64,000 nucleotides of DNA from Delphinus delphis (lineage: Eukaryota > Chordata > Mammalia > Artiodactyla > Delphinidae): the NCBI RefSeq assembly GCF_949987515.2, contig NC_082694.2, positions 41,998,451 to 42,062,450 of the forward strand, written 5' to 3'. Position numbers and translations under genes: made by a program. Under the pieces are notes generated by a model. It saw only the letters and a list, made by a program, of their open reading frames with translations, had not been told where the DNA came from and did no database searches. Numbering within the stretch: position 1 is the stretch's first letter; each line of letters opens with the position of its first letter. This document shows positions 47,221 to 57,995 of the stretch, in pieces.

Positions 47221-49494
47221 CTCTTTCTTATTTCCTAAAATGCATCTTCTTATGCTAGCAGTTAAATCCTTTTGATTTACAACAAAGATGTTTCATTTCC
47301 ACACAAATAATTTCAAAGTATTTCGCTTGTATGGTTCTCTCTGCGTAGTTCTGTCTTTTCCTTCTGATGGTACCTGCAGCGTCTCCTGCTCTCCCAAAGT
47401 TTTACTCTCTGGCTTTATTTAATCCCACTTATGGGGGGGGCTCTTCAGGTTACCTGAGCAGAGCATGAGTGTCAAGATTTTCTTCTTTTTTTGACGGCAG
47501 TTTGCCATTCAGGGAATTTTTGAAAAAAAACTAATTTCTATTCAATATCTGAATTAGTGTTCCAGGTAAGTCAGAGTGCTTGAAGTTTGAGCATCAGATA
47601 AGTTAAATGATACTTATAGATCACTTGAAATAAAAATTCTTTTTAGTTAAAGACTGGTAAGTCTCAAAATAATCTTTCTTAGTCATCATTTAATTTCAGC
47701 TGGCTTAAGATGCTATTTGTATTAAGTTAACAGGGTGCTAATTTAACATAGGTTTGTAGTCATTTGAAGCCATTTCCACTCATTAAGAAAAATATCTCTC
47801 TAGATTAGATTATCACAAGGGTTTGAAAGAGCGATAGGGATTCCTCAGTGTAGGCCCGAGGATTTTCCAGATGAGTGCACACTCTTGTTTCAATGCTCTC
47901 TTGAAAAGCATAGACATTTTTTCTTTTACTATAGAGCACGGAACGGACAGTGTACCCAGCTTTGCCTTGGCAGGAAAAAATCGCATACATATTTTCTGCG
48001 CTGGGTTCATATATTGGATCTGTAACATATTATGATTTATATAATTCCAGTACGTATTGTAAGTTCAATATCCTAATTTATAATTTTCAGAATGTTTTAG
48101 ATATTTTATCCATCATCAAAATTCTTTTTTTGCTCTTAATTTTAGTTTTTTAAAAATATTAAGTGTAATAAAATTTTTGTATTCTGACTGCATTCTATAC
48201 TGAAACGTGCATGAGGAAAAAAAAAATGTATCCCCATTTAATTTCCCAAAGGGCACGAATCGCAGAGAACCTTAGAAAGTTATTTAATTTCGTTTGAAGG
48301 GAGAGACTTTCCGTGTAGTGTATGGAACATGTCCTTCACAGCTGTTTCCTATACTCTCTAAACCCAGATGCCCTCCCACCCCAGGAGCCGCTTAAAAGCG
48401 GCTGGGGTCATATGCACGTGTTTTGTTCCATCCTGGTTTTTGTCCCTCCCTGTTCCAGGTCTCCTAGTTTCCTTAGTTTCTCTGTGTTTGGCTCTCAGGG
48501 CTATCTAAACACTCAGAGGAAAATTACTCTCTAGCAACCTGGAACTCACTCCTCTAAGTTTTGGCTTTGGGACTTTGTGCTCTTAGCCACTTGGACAATA
48601 ATCTTGATAAACCTCTATTCAAAGTGATTCCAACCAGCTCAGCCTTTAGAACTAATGAGGAAAATGGGGAAGCCAAGAAAACGATAACGGATCAGCGCTA
48701 ACTGGGCACAATGGACTTTTCCATACATTGAGGATCTCCTATCCTGTCAAAATATTTGTAAATCTTTTAGAAGAAAGGATTGTAGGATTATAAAGCTCAA
48801 ATTTGTATAATTTATTTTTTGTGATAGAAGACATATCTGTGATTAATTGTAGAACTTTATATAATAAATGTTGCTACAGATTTATTTAAGCTGAGTCTTG
48901 ACTTATCAGAGAGCTTGGGAGGTAGAAGTTACAGAGTTAAGATCTGCTAATGGGGATTATATTGCTGTTTTTCTTTGCAACACTGTGAGTTTTCTGTAGT
49001 GTAAAGGTATTCTGAAATTCAGTGTCCTGTCATTAATATATGATGCTTTTAGCAACCTCCCTGATGGTGGCAGGCAGAACAGTCCATTCCCTTAAGGAAA
49101 TGAAAGCTTCTCTGACTAGGTTTCTGACTTCGATGGAAATGTGTACCAAAAGTTTCAGGAGTCTGCAGGGCCCAAATAATAGGTAAAATTAATCTGAATT
49201 GGGTGGTTATAAAAAACAAATAAAACAAATATTTTAATAAGATATGCAAATTAGGTTCAGAATTTAACTCTTCTGCAAACTTTGATTTTTATCAGCTTAA
49301 TTTCTGGAGTACCAATTTCATGCTTAACCAGGTATTAACTATTGAATAATCTGGGTTTTGAGCCAACAATTTCCTCCATTTTACAGTGGAATGGTAATTA
49401 ACTCATTTCTTTAATTCTGAAAGCTATTATGAACAAAAAATCTTGAGAGATCAGGTAAGCCCTTGCCCTAGTTTCTAAAAGAAAAAAAGAATAG
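47221..49494. other. Unassigned sequence
   Basis: No gene, RNA or repeat family recognised. A G-run of 8 lies at 47433-47440. Frames are short. Confidence 0.4.
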
Positions 49495-49565
49495 TTAAGA
49501 GCCCATACTTTGAAAGAACTGGGTTTAAATGTAATCTTTTCTAACTGTGTAATTGGGATTGGATT
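49495..49565 (+). mobile_element. MIR SINE fragment
   Basis: The run 'agagcccatactttgaaaga', 'actgggtttaaatgtaatct' and 'ctaactgtgtaattgggatt' is the tRNA-derived 5' part of MIR. Truncated. Confidence 0.55.
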
Positions 49566-49615
49566 TAATTTAATTTTAATATATCTCCTATTTTTTATTT
49601 CTTATACTCATAGAA

Positions 49616-49841
49616 CAGGGGCTGGCCAAGTATAGCTCATGGACCAAATCCAGGTTGCCTCCTGTGTTTGCAAATAAAGTTTTATTGGTTTTACATTTAT
49701 TTACATTTATTTATGCAGTTACATTTATTTATGCACATACTGTTTCTGGCTGCTTTTACACTACAAAGATGGAATTGAGTAGCTGTTACAGAGATCACAT
49801 GGCCCACAAAGCGTAAGATAGTACTAGCTAGCCAACCCCTC
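49616..49841. mobile_element. hAT-Charlie non-autonomous element
   Basis: The left end 'caggggctggccaag' and the right end 'ctagccaacccct' are imperfect inverted repeats. Internal landmarks are 'caaataaagttttattggtt', 'ctggctgcttttacactaca' and 'cagagatcacatggcccaca'. Flanking tcatagaa (49608-49615) and tcaaagac (49842-49849) may be a decayed 8-bp duplication. A TTTATTTACAT-type short repeat expanded inside. The partial copy at 22350 is homologous. Confidence 0.75.
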
Positions 49842-49878
49842 TCAAAGACTATAGTTTTTTGATCTTTTTTTTTTTTTT

Positions 49879-50084
49879 GACATATGACCTTTTATTGTTG
49901 AATTATACTTTGATTTGCTCTTTGACTTTAGAAAGGCTATTGTGGTCTTAATATCCTCAGTCGTGGACAACTTCATCACCTCTGCCAATTATCCATTTCA
50001 CATTTTTTTGCATGGGCTAAGTCTAAAATAAGTAAATACCTTTAATAATCTCCTTATTTTCTTTTTAATTTACTTTAAAAAAAT
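49879..50084 (-). other. Putative 3'-transduced segment of the L1
   Basis: This stretch lies between the L1's own A-rich 3' end (complement at about 50085-50107) and a second, purer A-run (T-run at 49865-49878) next to the left target duplication. On the sense strand an AATAAA signal (complement at 49891-49896) sits 12 nt before that A-run. That layout is expected when an L1 transcript reads through its own signal and ends at a downstream genomic one. The sequence itself matches nothing I recognise. Confidence 0.6.
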
Positions 50085-50289
50085 TTTGAATTTTATTTAT
50101 TTTTTTATACAGCAGGTCCTTATTAGTCATCAGTTTTATACACATCAGTGTATACATGTCAATCCCAATCGCCCAATTCATCACACCTCCCCCCCACTGC
50201 TTTCCCCCCTTGGTGTTCATACGTTTGTTCTCTACATCTGTGTCTCAATTTTTGCCCTGCAAACCGGTTCATCTGTACCATTTTTCTAG

Positions 50290-53228
50290 GTTCCACATAC
50301 ATGCATTAATATACAATATTTGTTTTTCTCTTTCTAACTTACTTCACTCTGTATGACAGTCTCTAGATCCATCCACGTCTCTACAAATGACTCAAATTCG
50401 TTCCTTTTTATGGCTGAGTAATATTCCATTGTATATATGTACCACTTCTTCTTTATCCATTCATCTGTCGATAGGCATTTAGGTTGCTTCCATGACCTAG
50501 CTATTGTAAATAGTGCTGCAAATGAACATTGAGATGCATGTGTCTTTTTGAATTATGGTTTTCTTTGGGTATATGCCCAGTAGTGGGATTGCTGGATCAT
50601 ATGGTAATTCTATTTTTAGTTTTTTAAGGAACCTCCATACTGTTCTCCATAGTGGCTGTATCAATTTACATTCCCACCAACAGTGCAAGAGGGTTCCCTT
50701 TTCTCCACACCCTCTCCAGCATTTGTTGTTTGTAGATTTTCTGATGATGCCCATTCTAACTGGTGTGAGGTGATAGCTCATTGTAGTTTTGATTTGCATT
50801 TCTCTAATAATTAGTGATGTTGAGCAGCTTTTCATGTGCTTCTTGGCCATCTGTATGTCTTATTTGGAGAAATGTCTATTTAGGTCTTCTGCCCATTTTT
50901 GGATTGGGTTGTTTGTTTTTTTTAATATTGAGCTGCATGAGTTGTTAATATATTTTGGAGATTAATCCTTTGTCCGTTGATTCGTTTGCAAATATTTTCT
51001 CCCATTCTGAGGGTTGTCTTTTCATCTTGTTTATGGTTTCCTTTGCAGTGCAAAAGCTTTGAAGTTTCATTAGTTCACATTTGTTTATTTTTGTTTTTAT
51101 TTCCATTACTCTAGGAGGTGGATCAAAAAAGATCTTGCTGTAATTTATGTCAAAGAGTGTTCTTCCTATGTTTTCTTCTCAGAGTTTTATAGTGTCCGGT
51201 CTTACATTTAGGTCTCTAATCCATTTTGAGTTTATTTTTGTGTATGGTGTTAGGGAGTGTTCTAATTTCATTCTTTTACATGTAGCTGTCCAGTTTTCCC
51301 AGCACCACTTATTGAAGAGACTGTCTTTTCTCCTTTGTATATCCTTGCCTCCTTAGTCATAGATTAGTTGACCATAGGTGCGTGGGTTTATCTCTGGGCT
51401 TTCTATCTCATTCTTTTGATCTGTGTTTCTGTTTTTGTGCCAGTACCATATTGTCTTGATTATGGTAGCTTTGTAGTGTAGTCTGAAGTCAGGGAGTCTG
51501 ATTCCTCCAGCTCTGTTTTTTTCCTCAAGACTGCTTTGGCTATTCGGGGTCTTTTGTGTCTCCATACAAATTTTAAGATTTTTTGTTCTAGTTCCGTAAA
51601 AAACGCCATTGGTAATTTGACAGGGATTGCATTGAATCTTGCATTGTTCTTCCAATCCAAGAACATGGTATATCTCTCCATCTGTTGGTATCATCTTTAA
51701 TTTCTTTCAGCAGTGTCTTATAGTTTTCTGCATACAGGTCTTTTGTCTCCCTAGGTAGGTTTATTCCTAGGTATTTTGTTCTTCTTGTTGCAGTGGCAAA
51801 TAGGAGGGTTTCCTTAATTTCTCTTTCAGATTTTTCATCATTAGTGTATAGGAATGCAAGAGATTTCTGTGCAGTAATTTTGTATCCTGCAACTTTACCA
51901 AATTCACTGATTAGCTCTAGTAATTTTTTGGTGACATCTTTAGGATTCTCTGTGTATAGTATCATGTCATCTGCAAACAGTGACAGCTTTACTTCTTCTT
52001 TCCCAATTTCTATTCCTTTTATTTCTTTTTCTTCCCTGATTGCCATGGCTAGGATTTCCAAAACTATGTTGAATAATAGTGGTGAGAGTGGCCATCCTTG
52101 TCTTTTTCCTGATCTTAGAGGAAATGCTTTCAGTGTTTCACCATTGAGAATGATGTTTGCTGTGGGTTTGTCGTATATGGCCTTTATTATGTTGAGGTAG
52201 ATTCCCTCTATGCCCACTTTCTGGAGAGTTTTTATCATAAATGGGTGTTGAATTTTGTCAAAAGCTTTTTCTGCATCAATGGAGATGATCATATGGTTTT
52301 TCTTCTTCAATTTGTTAATATCGTGTATCACATTGAGTGATTTGCGTATATTAAAGAATCTTTGCATCCCTGTGAAAAATCCCACTTGATCATGGTGTAT
52401 GATCCTTTTAATGTGTTGTTGGATTCTGTTTGCTAGTATTTTGTTGAGGATTTTTGCATCTATATTCATCAGTGATATTGGTCTGTAATTTTCTTTTTTT
52501 GTAGTATCTTTGTCTGGTTTTGGTATCAGGGTGATGGTGGCCTCATAGAATGAGTTTAGGAGTATTCCTCCCTCTGCAATTTTTTGGAAGAGTTTGAGAA
52601 GGATGGGTGTTATCTCTTCTCTAAATGTTTGATAGAATTGACCTGTGAAGCCATCTTGTCCTGGACTTTTCTTTGTTGGAAGATTTTTAATCACAGTTTC
52701 AATTTCATTACTTGTGATTGGTCTGTTCATATTTTCTCTTTCTTCCTAGTTCAGTCTTGGAAGGTTATACCTTTCTAAGAATTTGCCCATTTCTTCCACG
52801 TTGTCCATTTTATTGGCATGGAGTCGCATGTCGTAGTCTCTTGGGATGCTTTGTATTTCTGCAGTGTCTGTTGTAACTTCTCCTTTTTCTTTTCTAATTT
52901 TATTGATTTGAGTACTCTCCCTCTTTTTCTTGATGAGTCTGGCTAATGCTTTATCAATTTTGTTTATCTTCTCAAGGAACCAGCTTTTAGTTTTATTGAT
53001 CTTTGCTATTTTCTTTGTTTCTATTTCATGTATTTCTGCTCTGATCTTGAGGATTTCTTTCCTTCTGCTAACTTTGGGTTTTGTTTGTTCTTCTTTCTGT
53101 AGTTTCTTTAGGTGTAAGGTTGGATTGTTTATTTGAGATGTTTCTTGTTTCTTGAGGTAGGCTTGTATAGCTATAAACTTTCCTCTTAGAACTGCTTTTG
53201 CTGCATCGCATAGGTTTTGGATCATCGG
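50290..53228 (-). pseudogene. L1 ORF2 pseudogene (reverse transcriptase region)
   Basis: Decayed L1 ORF2. It begins within the linker before the RT domain (53225: [15 protein letters not shown]) and continues in one frame to about 51650 except for a nonsense codon at 52746-52748. RT landmarks are the IDAEKAFD block (motif A), RQGWPLSP in which the usual Cys is Trp (motif B), and FADD at 51966-51977 (motif C). A deletion near 51640 shifts frame. The C-terminal pieces lie in other frames (51353-51694 and 50497-50850, the latter with [18 protein letters not shown]). The endonuclease domain is absent. Confidence 0.9.
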
Positions 53229-53230
53229 CT

Positions 53231-53576
53231 AGCCTTCAAAGTCTGATTCTCTAGGAGTTCCTCCTCCCGTTGTCAGATTCCAGGTTGTGAACCTGACGTG
53301 GGGTTCAGAACCTTCACTCCAGTGGGTGAACTTCTGTGGTATAAGTGTTCTCCAGTCTGTGAGTCACACACCCAGCAGTTATGGGAGTTGATTTTACTGT
53401 GATTGCCCCCCTCCTTCCATCTCATACTCCTTGGTCTTTGGATGTGGGGTATCTTTTTTGGTGAGTTCCCGTGTCTTCGTGTCGATGATTGTCCAGCAGC
53501 TAGTTGTGATTCTGGTGTTCTCGCAAGAGGGAGTGAGAGCATGTCCTTCTACTCCGCCATCTAGTTTTCTAATCCC
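53231..53576 (-). mobile_element. L1 5'UTR terminus
   Basis: On the sense strand it opens with a GGGATTAG stretch and AGATGGCGGAGTAGAAGG (53562-53545). This holds a YY1-type site near the start, as in many L1 promoters. About 345 bp of 5'UTR follow, ending at 'ctttgaaggctagc' (53232 side). It is joined without linker to ORF2. YY1 binding near +10 is known to set L1 transcription start in human L1. Here it is inferred from the motif only. Confidence 0.75.
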
Positions 53577-53737
53577 TAGTTTATTGATCTTAAGATCCCA
53601 TTGTCTGCTTTTCTTGAATAAGGTTGGTTTCTGGAAATTTGAGAAATATTTAATTTCATCTGCTAGGGTAGTACCATGGTAGTTGGAACTTGAATTACCT
53701 TTGCATTTCTATCACTCCTCTGTCAACTTTCTAAGTT

Positions 53738-53868
53738 AAGGTCACATCAGTACTGTGACTCTTGATGTCCTCATCTGTAACAAGAGGAAGTTGGTCTGTG
53801 TGATTTCTAAGGTTTCTCTTCTTCCCCTTCTCCCTCACTCCCCTTCTCCCTCCCTCCCTCCCTCTTAA
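53738..53868 (+). repeat. Possible MIR fragment plus CT-rich tract
   Basis: 'tgtcctcatctgtaacaaga' and 'ggtctgtgtgatttctaagg' resemble the 3' part of a MIR-type SINE (about 53738-53815). They run into an impure (CCCT/CTTC)n tract at 53816-53868. Confidence 0.5.
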
Positions 53869-54044
53869 CTTTCTGTCAAATTAAGTTGTTTCCTGTTAAT
53901 GGTCACTGAGTTCAGCCTTCCCTAACCAATCCTGCCCAAATTGACTTCTTCCTCTGAACTCCATAGCACCAAAACATTATTGTAGGTTGTGTTATGATAC
54001 CAGTTTCATTTATATTATACTGTTATTTGTTATTATTTTAAATT

Positions 54045-54135
54045 ATAAGCTCCCTGAGAGTAGCGACTATATATTCTTCCTTGCCGTATCCCTAACACAC
54101 TTGTGTTCGAAGTAGACACTAAATAATTATTCTCC
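54045..54135 (+). mobile_element. L2 3' end
   Basis: 'aagctccctgagagtagcga', 'ccttgccgtatccctaacac' and 'agtagacactaaataatta' follow the L2 3' terminal pattern. Only the last roughly 90 bp are present. Confidence 0.6.
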
Positions 54136-56160
54136 CCCTCTCTCTCTCTTCCTTTTGGAAATATGGAACTTGCAGGATATATGAGCAGTTGTCTCACATG
54201 TTCTAAAAGGACCTGGATCTAGTGTTTTTGCACTTACATAAAAGTAGTTATGCTTAATTAGGGAAAATCACTGTAATTGGGACAGATTTACAAGGATAGA
54301 GACAGGAAGTAGGCTGCAGTGAATTGGTTATCCTCCCTGGGTTGTAAGGAATTGTAGAAACAGTTGTGGGAGATGAGGGATCTGTATTGAAAATCTAAAA
54401 TTTTTGTCTCTAATCCAGACTAAAATGTATAATTCTCATTACATGAGTGAAAGTGAAAATACTAGAGAGTATTTTGTATACTGTAGTGTATAAAGGAGAG
54501 CCATTGACTTATAATGGGACTGTTTGTTGTTGTTGCTAATACTTATTGATTCTCTACAATGCACTTCAGAACTTATTAGAAAAATACAAAAGATGCGTTT
54601 TTTTCTTTCATCCCATAAGATGGAGCCAAGATAGACAGTCATCTCGCCCACTTTCCTTTCTGGTTATTTAGTTTTTAGTGATTTAACCCTTAGAAGAATG
54701 TTTGAATAAGTTGTATCTATGCAGTTTATTGTTCTGACTTCTCATTGATATTCAAAATAAGATCATTTTATTGCTATTGCAATGCCTTTGCTCTCTGGTT
54801 TAGAAATTGTGATAGCTTAATTAGTTGTTAGAAATAAGTATAACTTACTATGCAAAGACTAGCTAAAGCATGGGCATGGAAAGGTGGTAGTTATTTGAAC
54901 TAGATCCAACACCAAGAGACAGACTTACTTATTGAGAAGGTTTGAAACAATATCACAGAGACTTCTCTCCTCTGGGTTGCTCTTCAGTGTGCCCATTAAT
55001 GAAACGAGAACTATGTGTTACACATGGGTTGAGGGGCTATATATCCATGAGCCATATGTTTTTTATTACATTTATTCAGCTGCAAAAAAAAAGAGAGAGA
55101 TGCCTCAGACTAAGGAGTAATTTCTAAACAGAATTTCAACTTGTTTTGAAAATATGGAAGAATATACAAAGCTGTTTATCATTTTCAAAAATATCAAGCA
55201 TTGGCACAATTAATATACCTCTCTGTTTCACAAATGATGAAACATGTTTTAAGAAGAAAAGGAATTTACGATCATAGCAGTTTCTGATTCAGCAATGACT
55301 TGAAATACATGCCAGAAATAATAAAGGAAGACTGTACATTTTTACTTCATTTTTAATTGTTTTGTGGGGTTCACACAAGGTTCTAGTTATGGCATGGGGC
55401 ACATAGAAGAAATCATCCCAGATCTCCAGGAAGTTGGATTTATCCCTTGGTCCTTGAAAATAACACTGCATAAAGTGTACTCATAATACTCATACGTACC
55501 TACCCTGGCCCAATCTGGATATCATTGAAAAGAGGAATGTGTGTGTTTATTGTAGAAGCACTTCTTAAGTTTTTCACTAAAATTACCTCTTACTAATGAA
55601 AGAACTTCTGAGTCTTTAAAACATTTCCTGAAGGTCCAAAGGAAGTTTCTATCTACAAATCTTGTAAGTATTGAAAAGTAATAGCTTTTTGGTTGGAAAA
55701 TGTTTAGGTTAAGTGCAGTGTGTCATTCACCTTTGGTTTAGAAGATTGAAGACAACTTGGACTGAGATAAACTTGCTGTTTCCTTTACATACTGGATAAA
55801 AAAATCTTTGTCTAGAGCTTAAAGATGCTAGAGGTAATTGTCTAGAATTTAGGGAAGCTAGGGGTAATTGAATTAATTGAACATTCAATTAAAAATCTCA
55901 TGCCAGTTAGAGAATGTCTTAGCAATTATTCAAATAAGAATCCAAGCCAGTTAATACGATATGACTGTGGTTGAATAGGACAAAGAAAAAGTGCAGAGAA
56001 AACAACATCTTATGACATAATGGTTACAGATATACCAACACACTGAATTAGTTTTTCACTTGACTTCCGAAGACGAGAATGGCAATTAGAATAGCAAAGT
56101 AAATACATGAATAAGTGCATCATTTATGGATAAGGGGGTAAGGGGGTAGAAGTCGATAGT
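54136..56160. other. Unassigned AT-rich sequence
   Basis: No gene or repeat family recognised. A 30-bp imperfect tandem duplication lies at 55808-55867. Confidence 0.4.
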
Positions 56161-56378
56161 GTTAAGGAATTCTTAAGTTAACTTTCCTGATATAGACAGA
56201 AGAAACTCTGCCTTTGAGATAAGATGTGCAAAAAGTTAGTGAACTCTCCTTGTCGGAATCAGATGGCTGATTACCCATTCTAGGATCAGAGGCTAAATTC
56301 CAGGCCATGAAAGGACAGATGGGATCTCCTTTTCTCTCTTGCACTCTGATCTTTTCTTCTTCTTTCCTGTCACTCCAG

Positions 56379-56461
56379 CACCCATAGAGACGGGGAGAAG
56401 CTGGAGGAAGGAGTCTTGCTCTCCCATCCTGCTGCATCCAGTCAGTGCCATCCCAGATGTG
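56379..56461 (+). other. Candidate exon (83 nt) with strong splice-site consensus
   Basis: A 'ctgat' branch-like word (about 56346) and a long pyrimidine tract (56350-56376) precede CAG at 56376-56378. Then 83 bases end in G followed by GTGAGT (56462-56467). One plus-strand frame stays open across the segment and for 387 nt overall (56339-56725), with no domain I recognise. The segment's GC content is above its flanks. It could be a real exon of an unplaced or non-coding transcript, or a fortuitous pseudo-exon, which is common in mammalian DNA. Confidence 0.3.
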
Positions 56462-56467
56462 GTGAGT

Positions 56468-57919
56468 GGCAGGACTCTGTGCTCTGCAGCCTCTGGAGGA
56501 GCCGCCTGGGCTCCGTCTATCATAGCGGTGAAAAGCAGTTTTCCACCATTCGTTCTTGAGCTGATGGAAGAACAGAATCATCGAGTCATAAAACTCATCT
56601 GGATTTCAAATCCACCTTTGAGAAAAAGTAAACTGTTGTTCTTGGATGAGCCCCAGGGACCGCCGCTTAATTTCTCAGTTCATTTTCCCCTCTTAGTTTA
56701 TGTACATATACGGGTCCCTCCATAGTTTCCTTATGAAAATGTGCATTTTTAATACCACAAAAGCAGGAAAAAAAAATCATTTTTTTGGTAAATATTCTTT
56801 CAGTAGAATTGCAATCAATGTAGTCAGAGCTAACAAGCAGATGGATGTATTTGAATGCCATTATCTTGTGTACAATGATATTATCTGTTTCATGAAAAAT
56901 TCAGCAGTTTGGGCCGCTTTAGTGAAGGGAAGATGGAAGTAAAAAAATAGCAAGAAAAACATGATCAGACTCAGAATCCCTGAGGGGGTCCCATTGCATC
57001 ATTTAGCAGGAGAATGAGCAATGCAGGAGAAGCAGTGATGGCGGAGGATCTGTCTGTGCTCCTTATGGCATTCTTGGCTTCTGGTCCCGCTCAAGCCCCG
57101 CAGCTGTAGGTGGGAGCTCCTGGGCCTGCGAAAGCATCACACCGTGACATTTTTATCATCCGTCTAAGAGAAGAAAATAAATTTGCTAACAGAATAGACC
57201 TGGCAGGCTCATACTACCTTGTCACATTCCAGACATCTCCTGGTCTGGCCAGAGCCAGAGGAAACCTAAGTGTGGGCCAGAAAGTGTGTGATGGACATGA
57301 AGTAGATTTAAGTAGTCTGGGAGAAGAATGTGGGTTTTCTAAGAGAGGTATATGTATGTTTTTTTATTGGAGATTTGAGAAATGAAAACACTTGGGCTGT
57401 AGGGGGAATGTGACCTCAGTTTTATTCTCTTTAGGCCAAGGATATATTTACATGGGCAAAATAGAGTTGAAAATTGTGCTGATTTTTTAAGATAATCTAC
57501 AGAGTGACAAAAAAGAACCCAAACACAGGCCCTGCACCAAAAAAGAATGTTTTTTACAAAGTTTTCTATCACCCGATGATTGAAATACAAACTTTTTAGA
57601 GACCTCATACAAGGTGACATCTACCTATTTCTCCAAATTGGCTTATTTCCTTCTTCTCTGAATATATTCTGTGCTTTAACCCATGCCTTTTTTGGGGTGT
57701 GTGTGGGCGGACTGGAATACTCTATCTCAATATCCCAGATGGATCTGTTTGAAGTCCCATTCTTCTACAAAACATATTTCAAGTTTTCATTATTTTAGTG
57801 AGGCTTCATAGGTGACTGTTTTCTTTCCTGTATATCTATTAAGTATGGTTTGTACCATGCATTTCTCACAGAGCAGGTTTTGCCTTGTATGGTTGCTCAT
57901 GACACCTTGCGTGTCCCCA
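56468..57919. other. Unassigned, partly GC-balanced sequence
   Basis: No repeat family recognised. 57000-57330 has mixed composition and a 91-codon frame (57110-57385) without known domain. Overlapping minus-strand frames are equally unsupported. Confidence 0.35.
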
Positions 57920-57995
57920 GTTGGGCTGTGAGTCCCTTGAGATTAATCTTAGTGACCCCAGCATCTAACAAGCTGCCCTAAACACATTAGACAGC
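57920..57995 (+). mobile_element. L2 3'-end scrap
   Basis: 'gagtcccttgagattaatct' and 'gaccccagcatctaacaagc' resemble the L2 3' terminus. Short and diverged. Confidence 0.45.

Larger units (their letters stand above)
49852..53591 (-). mobile_element. L1 with retained 5' terminus, internal deletion and 3' extension
   Basis: Antisense L1 bounded by a 15-bp target duplication: tagttttttgatctt at 49852-49866 and tagtttattgatctt at 53577-53591 (14/15 identical). On the sense strand the right copy is preceded by TT, giving a TT/AAGA nick site of the L1 endonuclease type. In sense order it consists of a 5'UTR start (53576-53231), a direct join to mid-ORF2 (53230), ORF2 to about 50290, a 3'UTR to about 50085, then about 205 bp of non-L1 sequence and an A-run. 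ORF1 and the endonuclease domain are missing, so it cannot move on its own. Confidence 0.85.

Noticed and set aside
51793..52200. 135-codon plus-strand frame
   Set aside because: Lies antisense to the L1 reverse transcriptase region. A shadow of the minus-strand ORF2.
50085..53576. Potentially active L1
   Set aside because: ORF1 and endonuclease are deleted, ORF2 has a nonsense codon at 52746 and frameshifts, and the catalytic-region motif B is altered.
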